DNA from: AC-43 sp963728855
GTDB lineage: Bacteria > Actinomycetota > Actinomycetes > Mycobacteriales > Micromonosporaceae
NCBI GenBank assembly: GCA_963728855.1
Contig: CAVSLN010000010.1
Location: 310,001-374,000, forward strand
Length of the DNA: 64,000 nt
Reading direction: 5' to 3'
Position numbers and translations under genes: made by a program. Shown piece after piece: positions 51,486 to 60,058 of the stretch. The notes under the pieces are model-generated. The model was not told the DNA's origin. It made no database searches and was given only the letters and a program-made list of their open reading frames with translations. Numbering within the stretch: position 1 is the first letter of the stretch; every line of letters starts with the position of its first letter.

Positions 51486-51983
51486 GTGGCGGACAACATC
51501 GGGTGGGCCGAGTCGTACCTGGGGCAGCTGCGCGCCCTGGCCGGGGAGCGGGTGCTGCTGTTCGTCGGTGCCCGGGGGGTCGTACGGGACGCGGCCGGGC
51601 GGGTGCTGCTGATCCGGCGCGCGGACAACGGGTACTGGGCGCTGCCGGCCGGCGCGATGGAGCTGGGCGAGTCGATCGTCGAGGCGGCCGCCCGCGAGGT
51701 CTTCGAGGAGACCGGCCTCATCGCGACCGACCTGACCCCGTTCGCGCTCTACACGGGCGCCAGGTACACCTTCACCAACATGTACGGCGACACGTACCAG
51801 CTGCACGTCACCGCGTTCCGGGTCGACGCGTGGGCGGGCGACCTGCGCACCGAGACCGACGAGACCACCGACGCCGGGTTCTTCGCGCTCGACGCGCTGC
51901 CCGAGCCGCTGTCGGCCTCGGTCCCGGAGACCCTCGCCGACCTCACCAGCTTCGAGGTGACCGGCCGCCTCGTGGTGCGCTAG
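51486..51983 (+). CDS. NUDIX hydrolase
   Basis: A 165-residue protein with a full Nudix box: GAMELGESIVEAAAREVFEE followed by TGL. It hydrolyses a nucleoside-diphosphate-linked substrate. The N-terminal 30 residues (IGWAESYLGQLRALAGERVL) match a subgroup of actinobacterial hydrolases acting on ADP-ribose-like compounds, but the exact substrate is unknown. Start GTG 51486. It is convergent with the RNA-repair cassette, stopping 9 bases away. Confidence 0.9.
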   Translation: MADNIGWAESYLGQLRALAGERVLLFVGARGVVRDAAGRVLLIRRADNGYWALPAGAMELGESIVEAAAREVFEETGLIATDLTPFALYTGARYTFTNMYGDTYQLHVTAFRVDAWAGDLRTETDETTDAGFFALDALPEPLSASVPETLADLTSFEVTGRLVVR

Positions 51984-51991
51984 CAGCCGGC

Positions 51992-52885
51992 CTAGAAATC
52001 TCCCTCAGCGACCTGCAGGACGGTCAGCCCAAGATCACGCCACATCCGTACCACCTGCATCCGGTCATCGAGGACGCCCACGATCCGGTACGCGTGCCGG
52101 ATGTGCTTGTCGAAGATCTCGGCCTTGACGATGGAGTCCTTGCGCTGGTCGCCGGCGACCCGCATGTGCAGCGCGTCGTACCGGACACCGACGTGGGCGG
52201 CGAGCCAGGCCGCGGTGTCGTCGCGGCAGGCGTCGGTACGGCCGGAGCAGAACACGATGCGGTACCCCGCGGCGTGCAGTGCCCGTACCACCCGGATCAC
52301 CGGCTCGTTCGGCCGGTCCTCGCCCACCCGGCTCTCGTCGTACGGGCTCCGCCCGCCCATCAGCGCGACCGTGCCGTCGATGTCGACGAGGAACGCGTCC
52401 GGTACCCCGGCCGGTGGCGCGTAGTGCGCCGGCGTCACGGCCGGCCCGAACGGCGGTACGGGCAGGGGCAGCTTGCGCCCGGCCAGGTACCGCTGCCACA
52501 TGCTCCGGATCACGTCCGCACCGACCCGTTCGTCGCCCGGCCGGACGGCGTCCCGATCGATGCACTCCTCGACCGGTACGTCGGTGAAGTCCCGTACCGC
52601 CACCTCGGCGCCCACCGACCGGGCCAGCTCGGCCAGCTCGCGGACCACCCGCGCGCGGAGGTTGGTGTCGTCACAGATCACGTTGAGCCCGGCCCGCAGC
52701 AGCGCCTCGACCTGGGCCCGCTGGGCCAGCGTCACCTGTACCTCGGCCCAGCCGGTGTGCAGCGGGCCGCCGTGCAGCATCCGGCGCAGCTCGTCCCGGT
52801 TGACCCGGACGTGCCCGCCCTGCTTCCTCGCCCACGTGGTCTTGCCCGAGCCGGGCAGGCCGCGGGTGATCGTCAGGGTGGGCAT
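51992..52885 (-). CDS. T4 Pnkp-like polynucleotide 5'-kinase/3'-phosphatase
   Basis: A 297-residue two-domain enzyme. Residues 1-145 form a P-loop kinase (TRGLPGSGKTTWARK, then RVNRDELRRMLHG and VICDDTNLRARVV). Residues about 165-297 form a HAD phosphatase: DIDGTVALMGGRSPYD, IVFCSGRTDACR, GDQRKDSIVKAEIF, VLDDRMQVVRMWRDLGL and final VAEGDF. The domain order and many identities match T4 polynucleotide kinase-phosphatase, which heals 2',3'-cyclic phosphate and 5'-OH RNA ends. The neighbouring nucleotidyltransferase and Rnl1-like ligase complete a repair pathway. Its ATG overlaps the upstream stop. Confidence 0.93.
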   Translation of the reverse strand: MPTLTITRGLPGSGKTTWARKQGGHVRVNRDELRRMLHGGPLHTGWAEVQVTLAQRAQVEALLRAGLNVICDDTNLRARVVRELAELARSVGAEVAVRDFTDVPVEECIDRDAVRPGDERVGADVIRSMWQRYLAGRKLPLPVPPFGPAVTPAHYAPPAGVPDAFLVDIDGTVALMGGRSPYDESRVGEDRPNEPVIRVVRALHAAGYRIVFCSGRTDACRDDTAAWLAAHVGVRYDALHMRVAGDQRKDSIVKAEIFDKHIRHAYRIVGVLDDRMQVVRMWRDLGLTVLQVAEGDF

Positions 52886-53556
52886 CACTTCTCCAGCATC
52901 TCGTCGCGTACGCGCAGCAGCCACCGCTCGACGACCGGCTCGTCCGGCTCCTCGGGCAGCTTGCTCGTGATCGTAGAGAACCGTTGCCGCGCCTCGTCGA
53001 GCGCCGAGCGGGCGAGGCCCGGGTCGGCGGCCACGGCAAAGCCGAAGTCGAGGTACCGCTGCGGGTCGGCGAGGGCCACGGTCAGCTCGCCGGTGGCGTA
53101 CAGCTGCTCGCCCTGGTGCAGGAGGCGCAGCAGGTGCCGGGCGTGCTTGGGGGTACGGGCGTCCGTGCCCTTGTTGAGCAGCCGGTTGACCTGCTGGCTG
53201 GCGTACCCGAGGTAGGCGTCCCGGACCCGGGGCGCGGACAGGAACGCGTGGCGGATCCCGACCAGCTCGGCGCCGAGCGCGGTACGGACCTGGTAGAGCG
53301 GGTCGGGCAGCCAGAGCAGGTCGGTCACCGTCGGGTTGGCGCTCAAGGCGAGCAGGCAGAACTTGCGCGCCTCGTGCAGCGTCAGGTCGGACGGCTCGTG
53401 CTCGACGATGCTCGCGCGGCGGTCCAGCGGCGGGTGCAGCCCGTGGAAGTCGCGCGTCGGGGCGGCGAACACGCCGAGCCGGTCCACGTCGGAGTGCGGA
53501 CCGGCCAGGCCGTACGCGGTCGAGCCGACGATGCCGAGCAGCACGACCGTCCTCAT
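52885..53556 (-). CDS. Nucleotidyltransferase-domain protein of RNA-repair cassette
   Basis: A 223-residue protein with a polymerase-beta-type nucleotidyltransferase start: LLGIVGSTAYGLAGPHSDVD (GS and DxD) near residues 7-26. It then has LHEARKFCLLALSANPTVTD and a helical remainder like COG3541 proteins. It may add nucleotides to, or modify, RNA ends, perhaps restoring a terminal sequence; this is inferred from its location between ligase and kinase genes with overlaps (ATGA at both ends). The exact substrate is unknown. Confidence 0.82.
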   Translation of the reverse strand: MRTVVLLGIVGSTAYGLAGPHSDVDRLGVFAAPTRDFHGLHPPLDRRASIVEHEPSDLTLHEARKFCLLALSANPTVTDLLWLPDPLYQVRTALGAELVGIRHAFLSAPRVRDAYLGYASQQVNRLLNKGTDARTPKHARHLLRLLHQGEQLYATGELTVALADPQRYLDFGFAVAADPGLARSALDEARQRFSTITSKLPEEPDEPVVERWLLRVRDEMLEK

Positions 53557-54608
53557 GCCACCTCCGGGCGTACCTGCTGCCAGAGCAGCCGGCGGTAGTC
53601 CTTGCCGTCGAGCCGCAGGAAGAGGCAGCCGCGCTGCGGATGGCGCACCGCCACGGCGGCGAAGTCCTTGCGGGACCAGCCGTCCGGCAGACCGTCCACA
53701 ATGGACTGGTACGCCTCCTCGATCGCCGCCGCGGCGGTGTCCACCTCGGCGTGCAGTTCGGCGGCGACACCCCGTACCCAGGCGTGCAGCTCGTCGGGCA
53801 GCGGCTCGATGAGCGCGTCGAGGTCCTCGATGCGCTCCCAGACGGTACGGGCGTTGAGGCCCGTGACGATCTTGTGCAGCTGAACGTACTCCGCGTACTT
53901 GATCTTGAGTCGCAGGTCGAGGCCGGGGAACCAGACGACCAGCCCCTCGCGGCCGGAGCGCGGCGGCGCGGCGAGCGCGTCGGCGAGCGTCCGGTAGTCG
54001 AAGCTCTCCACGACCGGGCCGGGCCAGTCCGGTACCGACCCAGGGCCGGCGGTCGCGCCGGTGACGAGGTCGACCGAGCCGAGCAGGACGAGGTCGTCGA
54101 GGCCGCCGTAGTCGAGCACGATCCGGTTGCCCGGGTAGATGATCTCGATGAGGACGGTCCGGCCGGGTGGCGGCGTCCAGGTCGGGTACCGCTCGCGGAG
54201 CACCTCCGTCGCGTGCTCGGCCTGCCCGGACCCGAACGAGCCCCGGGTGGCGACCGCATACCCGGTGCCGTCGAAGAACACGATGCCAAGCGAGCCGTCC
54301 ATCTTCTCGGTGACGACAACCGGCGCGTCGAGCGGTACGGGCGGCGCATCGGGCTGCCCGTGGTTGAAGAACTTCGCGAAGGGGCGGGCGAGGACGGTGC
54401 CGTCGACGGTGCTCACCAGGCCGCGGCAGGCCAGGGTGACCGGGTTCCAGACGCTCTCGAACTGGGCCTTCTCGGTGTAGTTGTGGATCACCAGGGGCGC
54501 GCTCGGGTGGCGCTGCACGCGCACGTACCCCTGCTGCACCATGCTGGCCAGCAGGTCAGGGTCGAAGAGGTCAGCGAGGCGCGGCGCGGCGACGGAGGAG
54601 GTGACCAT
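53553..54608 (-). CDS. T4 Rnl1-like RNA ligase
   Basis: A 351-residue ATP-dependent RNA ligase. Motif I is EKMDGSLGI with the adenylated Lys102; motif III-like and IIIa follow; motif IV is EGLVVWFPG and motif V LKIKYAEYVQLHK, as in T4 RNA ligase 1. The C-terminal domain (ADELHAEVDTAAAAIEEAY type pattern and KDFAAVAVRHPQRGCLFLR) is also Rnl1-like. It seals 3'-OH and 5'-phosphate ends prepared by the kinase-phosphatase. Start ATG 54608. It is the first gene of the cassette. Confidence 0.92.
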   Translation of the reverse strand: MVTSSVAAPRLADLFDPDLLASMVQQGYVRVQRHPSAPLVIHNYTEKAQFESVWNPVTLACRGLVSTVDGTVLARPFAKFFNHGQPDAPPVPLDAPVVVTEKMDGSLGIVFFDGTGYAVATRGSFGSGQAEHATEVLRERYPTWTPPPGRTVLIEIIYPGNRIVLDYGGLDDLVLLGSVDLVTGATAGPGSVPDWPGPVVESFDYRTLADALAAPPRSGREGLVVWFPGLDLRLKIKYAEYVQLHKIVTGLNARTVWERIEDLDALIEPLPDELHAWVRGVAAELHAEVDTAAAAIEEAYQSIVDGLPDGWSRKDFAAVAVRHPQRGCLFLRLDGKDYRRLLWQQVRPEVA

Positions 54609-54845
54609 GGCCGCAGACGATAACGGCCGCGAATCAGCTTGCGCTGCCGGTATTCGGTCGTCCAGGTCGACCCGGATCGCGCGGGGAGTGGACGCCATCA
54701 GCCGGCCGGTCGCGGCGTCCCACCGGAATTATCGCCCCCGTACGGGGCGTTACGTAGCCCGCATGGCACACTCGTGTGTGCAGCCCAGGTTCCGGTTCAC
54801 GCCCAAAGGGCGACCCGGCGACCATGACGAAAGGACGCACACGGC

Positions 54846-55070
54846 ATGAAGCCGGACATCCACCCGCAGTACGACGTGACCAACGTCACCTGTTCGTGCG
54901 GCAACAGCTTCACGACCCGCAGCACGGCGAAGAACGGCCAGATTCACGTCGAGACGTGCAGCGCCTGCCACCCGTTCTACACCGGTAAGCAGCGCGTGCT
55001 GGACACCGCCGGCCGGGTTGCCAAGTTCCAGCAGAAGTACGCCAAGGCCCAGGCGAAGAAGGCCAAGTAG
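54846..55070 (+). CDS. rpmE: Ribosomal protein L31 (zinc-binding, C+ form)
   Basis: A 74-residue large-subunit protein. CSCG at residues 16-19 and CSACHPFYTGKQR give the four-Cys zinc site of the C+ paralogue, in contrast with the Cys-free form induced under zinc limitation. The tail is Lys/Ala-rich. The leader contains GAAAGGA before ATG 54846. A Zur-like regulator occurs 43 kb away in the same window, but I see no Zur box here. Confidence 0.96.
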   Translation: MKPDIHPQYDVTNVTCSCGNSFTTRSTAKNGQIHVETCSACHPFYTGKQRVLDTAGRVAKFQQKYAKAQAKKAK

Positions 55071-55080
55071 CGCCGCATCC

Positions 55081-55117
55081 GGCGCCCGCCCCCGGCACTC
55101 GCCGGCGGGTGGGCGCC
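55081..55117 (+). terminator. Intrinsic terminator after rpmE
   Basis: The arms GGCGCCCGCC and GGCGGGTGGGCGCC form a long GC stem with inner CCGG pairing, followed by GTTTCGTTT. The hairpin plus T-rich tail lies between rpmE and prfA, 80 bases apart, and is the clearest rho-independent terminator in the window. Confidence 0.75.
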
Positions 55118-55150
55118 GTTTCGTTTCTCCGGCTCTAGCGAAGGAAACCA

Positions 55151-56239
55151 ATGACTGAGGATCGGCTCAAGGCGCTGCTCGACGAGTACGCCGAGCTGGA
55201 GGCGCGGCTGGCCGACCCGGCGATCCACGCCGACCAGGCCGCCGCGCGGCGGGTCGGGCGGCGGTTCGCGGAGCTGACCCCGATTGCCAAGGGCGCGGCC
55301 GAGCTGGAGCAGGTTCGCGCCGACATCGCCGCCGCGCGTGAGCTGGCCGCCGAGGACCCGGCGTTCGCGTCGGAGGCCGCCGAGTTGGAGGCCCGGCTGC
55401 CGGTACTGGAGGAGCGGCTCGCCGAGCTGCTCGCGCCGCGGGACCCGGACGACGGCAAGGACGTGATCCTGGAGATCAAGGCCGGCGAGGGCGGCGAGGA
55501 GTCGGCCCTGTTCGCCGGGGACCTGTTGCGGATGTACCTGCGGTACGCCGAGCGGCGCGGCTGGGTCACCGAGGTGCTCGACGCGCAGGAGTCCGACCTC
55601 GGCGGGTACAAGGACGTGGCGGTGGCGGTCAAGACCCGCGGGGTCCCGGACGGCGGGTACGGGGTCTGGTCGCGCCTGAAGTGGGAGGGCGGCGTGCACC
55701 GCGTGCAGCGGGTACCGGCGACCGAGTCCCAGGGCCGCATCCACACCTCGGCCGCCGGTGTCCTGGTGACCCCGGAGGCGGAGGAGACCGAGGTCACCGT
55801 CGACCCGGGCGACCTGCGGATCGACGTGTTCCGGTCGAGCGGCCCGGGCGGGCAGAGCGTCAACACCACCGACTCGGCCGTACGGATCACCCACCTGCCC
55901 AGCGGGATCGTGGTGTCCTGCCAGAACGAGCGCTCCCAGTTGCAGAACAAGGACCGGGCGATGCGCATGCTCCGGGCCAAGCTGGCCCAGCTCGCCGTCG
56001 AGCAGGCCGCGGCCGCCGCCTCGGACGCCCGGCGCGCCCAGGTACGGACCGTCGACCGGTCGGAGCGCATCCGGACGTACAACTTCCCGCAGAACCGGAT
56101 CTCCGACCACCGGATCGGGTACACGGCGTACAACCTGGACCTGGCGCTGGGCGGCGACCTCGACGGCGTCCTCGACGCATTGACCGAAGCCGACCGCCAG
56201 GCCCGGCTGGCCGGCGCGACCGAGCTCAGCCGGAAGTAG
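55151..56239 (+). CDS. prfA: Peptide chain release factor 1
   Basis: A 362-residue class-I release factor recognising UAG and UAA. The GGQ loop reads RSSGPGGQSVNTTDSAV. The codon-recognition motif PxT is present as PATESQGRIHTSAA, and the first domain has LLDEYAELEARLADP. Length is standard. ATG 55151 follows GAAGGAAACC. prmC, whose product methylates the GGQ glutamine, lies downstream beyond an inserted GGDEF gene. Confidence 0.96.
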   Translation: MTEDRLKALLDEYAELEARLADPAIHADQAAARRVGRRFAELTPIAKGAAELEQVRADIAAARELAAEDPAFASEAAELEARLPVLEERLAELLAPRDPDDGKDVILEIKAGEGGEESALFAGDLLRMYLRYAERRGWVTEVLDAQESDLGGYKDVAVAVKTRGVPDGGYGVWSRLKWEGGVHRVQRVPATESQGRIHTSAAGVLVTPEAEETEVTVDPGDLRIDVFRSSGPGGQSVNTTDSAVRITHLPSGIVVSCQNERSQLQNKDRAMRMLRAKLAQLAVEQAAAAASDARRAQVRTVDRSERIRTYNFPQNRISDHRIGYTAYNLDLALGGDLDGVLDALTEADRQARLAGATELSRK

Positions 56240-56260
56240 GTCAGGACGCTCAGCTGTCGA

Positions 56261-56400
56261 CCGGCGCTTCGCGCTCGGCGCTCGTTCTGCGTCGTGGTCC
56301 GGGCCCGTAGCCTCGCGCTACGACGCTGTGTCGGCCGGCGCTTCGCGCTCGGCGCTCGTTCTGCGTCGTGGTCCGGGCCCGTAGCCTCGCGCTACGACGC
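56261..56400 (-). repeat. Tandem 66-bp repeat pair between prfA and GGDEF gene
   Basis: Two identical 66-base units (56261-56326 and 56335-56400) separated by TGTGTCGG. On the minus strand each reads through GCGTCGTAGCGCGAGGCTACGG; the TAG in the upstream copy is the stop codon of the GGDEF gene. The core GCGAGGCTACGG is shared with the elements at 18331-18404 and 42344-42411. Confidence 0.92.
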
Positions 56401-57870
56401 CTTCCGGCGGAGCATGGCCTGGTCGGCGGCCGCGAAGGCGTCGGCGATGCTCATCCGGGAGGTGGCCTCCGCCCAGCCGACGGTGATGCCGACGCGGCTA
56501 CCGGGTACCAGCGCGGACCAGTCCTCGCTTTCTATCGCGCTCACGATCCGGTGCGCCACCTCGAACGCCTCGCGCTGGGAGGCGCCCGGGAGCACGACCA
56601 CGAACTCGTCCCCGCCGTACCGGGCGACGAAGTCGCCACGGCGCATCACCCGGGCCAGGATCGCCGCCACCCGGGTCAACACGTCGTCACCGGCCAGATG
56701 CCCGTGCTGGTCGTTGACCGCCTTGAAGCCGTCCAGGTCGCAGACGCCGATGATGGCTGAGTGGCCGGCGTCGATGAGTGCACCGACGTACTCCTCCAGG
56801 TGGCGCCGGTTGGGCAGCCCGGTGAGCGGGTCGGTGAGCGCCTCGCCCTGGTACCGGGCCACCGTGACCAGCATGTTCTCGTGATCCAGCCGGGCGGCCA
56901 CCCCGTCGATGAACAGGTCGCGCAGCCGCTCGGTCTGCTCGCTGGCGACCCGGTAGGTGCGGCGCTCGGCGGCCAGGGCCTCGGCGTGCTGCCCCGCGGC
57001 GAGATGGGCCAGGACGCGCAGCCGGTACGGCTCCGGCGCGCCCATCGTGGCCGGCGTGATCGTGGCCTGGTCGAGCAGGGCGAGCGCGGTGGTGGCCTGG
57101 CCGTCGGCGATCGACAGGCAGACGTTTCCGAGCAGTCGCAGGTCCCGGGCGCGCAGGGACTGTCCGGCGTTCTCCAGCAGCGGCCAGGGGTCGGCGCCGA
57201 CCGGCTCGCCGAGCGCGGCTAGGCGGGCCAGGCCGTAGCCGTACGAGCCGCGGAAGATCGGCCGGAGCTGGGTGAGGTGCGCGCCGAGGTCGTCGATGGC
57301 GTCGCGGAGGACCCGTACGCAGGCGTCGGTGTCGCCGTGGTGGTCGTGCCACACGGCCAGCCGTACCTGGATCGCCGGGTTCACGTAGTCCCACTCGGAC
57401 AGCCCGGCGGAGACCGCCACCTGGCGGGCCCGGTCGACCGCCGCGATCGCGTACCCGTGGAACCCGGCGTACGAGTACGCCGTGGCGAGGTCGTGCCAGG
57501 CGTACGCGACATCCTCGTCGACCCGGGTCACCCCGTTGAGCCAGCGGTAGCTCTTGACGAGGTGCGCGACGCAGCGGTCGAGCGAGTTGTCGAGCAGCGC
57601 GATGATCGCGGCCAGGGCGTTGAGCCGGCCGTGCCGTTCCGGGTCCGGGTCGGCGTCGATCGCCGCGTCGGCCGCGTCGAGCCCGGGCGCGTACTCGGTG
57701 CGCCGGCCCAGGTTGACGATCGCCGACAGCCGGCGCAGCAGCAGGTCGGCGCGGCAGGCCAGGTCCTGTTCGGTGGCCAGCAGCCGGTCGATGACGAGCA
57801 GCGCTTCGGCCGCCCTGCCGTCGGCCAGTAGCTGGCGCAGCTGGGGAAGCTCGTCCGCGGCGCTACCCAC
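56392..57870 (-). CDS. GGDEF diguanylate cyclase with TPR-like helical N-terminus
   Basis: A 492-residue cytoplasmic protein. About 320 residues of helical repeats (DLATAYSYAGFHGYAIAAVD and similar, TPR-like) precede a C-terminal GGDEF domain: LTDPLTGLPNRRHLEEYV, DLDGFKAVNDQHGHLAGDDV and RYGGDEFVVVLPG. The active-site GGDEF is intact, and RRGD five residues before it gives the inhibitory I-site. It makes cyclic di-GMP under control of its helical domain. GTG 57870 follows AGGGGG. It is divergent from prmC. Its stop codon lies in the 66-bp repeat. Confidence 0.9.
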   Translation of the reverse strand: MGSAADELPQLRQLLADGRAAEALLVIDRLLATEQDLACRADLLLRRLSAIVNLGRRTEYAPGLDAADAAIDADPDPERHGRLNALAAIIALLDNSLDRCVAHLVKSYRWLNGVTRVDEDVAYAWHDLATAYSYAGFHGYAIAAVDRARQVAVSAGLSEWDYVNPAIQVRLAVWHDHHGDTDACVRVLRDAIDDLGAHLTQLRPIFRGSYGYGLARLAALGEPVGADPWPLLENAGQSLRARDLRLLGNVCLSIADGQATTALALLDQATITPATMGAPEPYRLRVLAHLAAGQHAEALAAERRTYRVASEQTERLRDLFIDGVAARLDHENMLVTVARYQGEALTDPLTGLPNRRHLEEYVGALIDAGHSAIIGVCDLDGFKAVNDQHGHLAGDDVLTRVAAILARVMRRGDFVARYGGDEFVVVLPGASQREAFEVAHRIVSAIESEDWSALVPGSRVGITVGWAEATSRMSIADAFAAADQAMLRRKAS

Positions 57871-57920
57871 GCAACCCCCTCGGTGACCGGAGCCCAACCG
57901 GCCGTCGGCATGATTATGGG

Positions 57921-58787
57921 GTGCGATCGGTCCGGGAGGCGAGAGCTTGGGCAGTCTCGGTGCTCGCCGAGGCCGGTATTGAATCGCCGACCGTCGATGC
58001 TGAGTTACTCGCCGCACATGCGCTCGGGGTGCCGCGCGGGCGGCTGGCGCTCGCCGCCGGGTTCGATCCCGTGGCGTTTGAACGCTTCGCCGCGCTCGTC
58101 CGGGAACGCGCCGCCCGCCGGCCGGTACAGCACCTCCTCGGTACGGCCGCGTTCTGGAAAGGTGAGGTCGCGGTCGGGCCCGGCGTGTTTATCCCACGAT
58201 TTGAGACAGAGCTGCTCGTCGAGTGGGGGTTGGCGCGGCTGGACCGCCAGGCGCGCCCGGATCAGCAGGCGCCGGTCGTCGTGGACCTCTGCAGCGGTAC
58301 GGGTGCCGTCGCGCTCGCCGTCGCCAGCGAGTGTCCACATGCGACGGTGTACGCCGTGGAGTACGACCCGGTGGCGCTGGAGTGGCTGCGGCGCAACACC
58401 TCCGGCTCCTCGGTCGAGGTCGTCGAGGGCGACGCCACCGATCTCCGCACGCTGTCCACTGTGGACGGACAGGTGGACCTGGTGCTGTGCAACCCGCCGT
58501 ACGTGCCGGAAGGTACCCGGGTGCAGCCGGAGGTGGCCGAGCACGACCCGTACCCGGCGGTGTTCGGCGGCCCCGACGGTCTGGCCGTGATCCGGGGCAT
58601 CGTGCCCCGCGCGGCCGGCCTGCTCCGGCCCGGCGGCTGGGTCGGCATCGAGCACGACGACAGCCACGGCGAGGTCCTACCCGCGATGTTGCGGGCGGCC
58701 GGCTACGGAGCGGTCGCCGGTCACCGCGACCTCGCCGGACGCCCCCGGTTCGCCACCGCCCGCCGCCTGGCAGACTGCACATTGTGA
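57921..58787 (+). CDS. prmC: Release factor glutamine methyltransferase
   Basis: A 288-residue SAM-dependent enzyme methylating the Gln of the GGQ motif in release factors. The N-terminal helical domain is followed by GPGVFIPRFETELLVEWGL, SAM-binding VVVDLCSGTGAVALAVA and the catalytic NPPYVPEG. Start GTG 57921. It is separated from its partner prfA by a divergently placed GGDEF gene, which is unusual. Its stop overlaps the next start. Confidence 0.94.
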   Translation: MRSVREARAWAVSVLAEAGIESPTVDAELLAAHALGVPRGRLALAAGFDPVAFERFAALVRERAARRPVQHLLGTAAFWKGEVAVGPGVFIPRFETELLVEWGLARLDRQARPDQQAPVVVDLCSGTGAVALAVASECPHATVYAVEYDPVALEWLRRNTSGSSVEVVEGDATDLRTLSTVDGQVDLVLCNPPYVPEGTRVQPEVAEHDPYPAVFGGPDGLAVIRGIVPRAAGLLRPGGWVGIEHDDSHGEVLPAMLRAAGYGAVAGHRDLAGRPRFATARRLADCTL

Positions 58788-59431
58788 TGCTTTACGACTG
58801 CCGGACGGTCGGCGACCGCGACCGGGGTATCGAGGCGGCCATCGATGCCGTGAAGCGCGGTGACCTCGTCGTGCTGCCGACCGACACGCTGTACGGGATC
58901 GGCGCGGACGCCTTCAAGCCCTGGGCGGTGACCGCGTTGCTGGAGGCCAAAGGGCGCGGCCGGCAGATGCCCCCGCCGGTGCTGGTCGGCTCCCGGGAGA
59001 CGCTCGACGGCCTGGTGTTCGGCCTGCCGACGGCGGCGAAGGACCTGGTCGAGGCGTTCTGGCCGGGCGCCCTGACGATCGTCGTCGAGCACGCCCCGAG
59101 CCTGCAGTGGGACCTCGGCGACCTGGACGGCACCGTCGCGGTACGGATGCCGCTGCACCCGGTGGCGCTGGAGGTGCTCCGGGAGACCGGTCCGATGGCG
59201 GTGTCCAGTGCCAACAAGACCGGCCAGCCGCCTGCCGGTACGGCCGAGGAGGCCCGCTCGCAGCTCGGCTTCGCGGTCTCCGTCTACCTCGAGGCGGGCG
59301 AGTTCGCCGACCGTACGCCATCGACTATCGTCGACGTCACCGGTGACCTGCCGCGGCTGCTGCGCGCCGGCGCGATCCCGCTGGACAAGCTGCGCGAGGT
59401 CGTACCGTCCATCGAGGCGCCCGAGGAGTGA
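58787..59431 (+). CDS. L-threonylcarbamoyladenylate synthase (Sua5/YrdC)
   Basis: A 214-residue YrdC-fold protein making threonylcarbamoyl-AMP for t6A37 of ANN-decoding tRNAs. Motifs: DLVVLPTDTLYGIGADAFKP, ALLEAKGRGRQMPPPVLVG, AFWPGALTIV and MAVSSANKTGQPPAGTAEEA. It is the short form without the Sua5 C-terminal domain. ATG 58787 shares its first base with the prmC TGA; GTG 58784 is an alternative. The prmC-sua5 order is conserved in actinobacteria. Confidence 0.93.
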   Translation: MLYDCRTVGDRDRGIEAAIDAVKRGDLVVLPTDTLYGIGADAFKPWAVTALLEAKGRGRQMPPPVLVGSRETLDGLVFGLPTAAKDLVEAFWPGALTIVVEHAPSLQWDLGDLDGTVAVRMPLHPVALEVLRETGPMAVSSANKTGQPPAGTAEEARSQLGFAVSVYLEAGEFADRTPSTIVDVTGDLPRLLRAGAIPLDKLREVVPSIEAPEE

Positions 59432-60027
59432 CCGTGCCCCCGTTCGCCGTCCTGCACGTCTGCATGGGCAACATCTGCCGCTCGCCGATGGCCGAACGGC
59501 TGCTGCTCCTGGCCGTACGGGAGCGGGTCGGCGACAAGGCCGAGGAGCTGGTCCTGTCGGAGAGCGCCGGTACGGGCGGCTGGCACGCGGGGGAGTCGAT
59601 GAACCCCCCGGCCGCGCGGGAGGTACGCCGCCGGGGCGGGGACGAGACCGGGTTCAGCGCCCGGAAGCTGCGCGCCGAGTACCTCGACCACGCCGACCTG
59701 ATCCTCACCGCGACCGCCGAGCAGGTCGAGTACGTGCTCGGGCTGCGGGCCGACGCCGGGCCGCGCGCCTTCGTGTACGGGGAGCTGGCCAGGCTGCTGG
59801 ACGCCGTGGACCTCGCGCAGCTGCCGGCGGTGACGCCCGTACCGGAGGCGGTCCACGCCCGTGGGGTGGCGCTCGTGGAGGCGGCCGACGCGGCCCGTGC
59901 CGGCCGGCCGCCGCGCCCGGACGACGAACTGGACGACCCGTGGGGGCGCGGGGACGCGTTCTTCACCCGGGTCGCCGACGAGATCGAGGCGACGGTACGC
60001 CCCCTCGCGGCCGCCCTGTTCGGCTGA
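59428..60027 (+). CDS. Low-molecular-weight protein-tyrosine-phosphatase family protein
   Basis: A 199-residue protein with the P-loop VLHVCMGNICRSPMAERLLL (C-x5-R-S) near residues 9-27. The general-acid region is less canonical: no clear DPxx near the C-terminus, though DPWGRGDAFF at about residue 173 could serve. It is longer than typical 150-residue LMW phosphatases. It dephosphorylates Tyr or arsenate-like substrates. GTG 59428 overlaps the Sua5 stop. Actinobacterial sua5 genes are commonly followed by such a protein. Confidence 0.88.
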   Translation: MTVPPFAVLHVCMGNICRSPMAERLLLLAVRERVGDKAEELVLSESAGTGGWHAGESMNPPAAREVRRRGGDETGFSARKLRAEYLDHADLILTATAEQVEYVLGLRADAGPRAFVYGELARLLDAVDLAQLPAVTPVPEAVHARGVALVEAADAARAGRPPRPDDELDDPWGRGDAFFTRVADEIEATVRPLAAALFG

Positions 60028-60058
60028 GTTCTCAGGCATCGCCCGTACAGTAGGCGCC

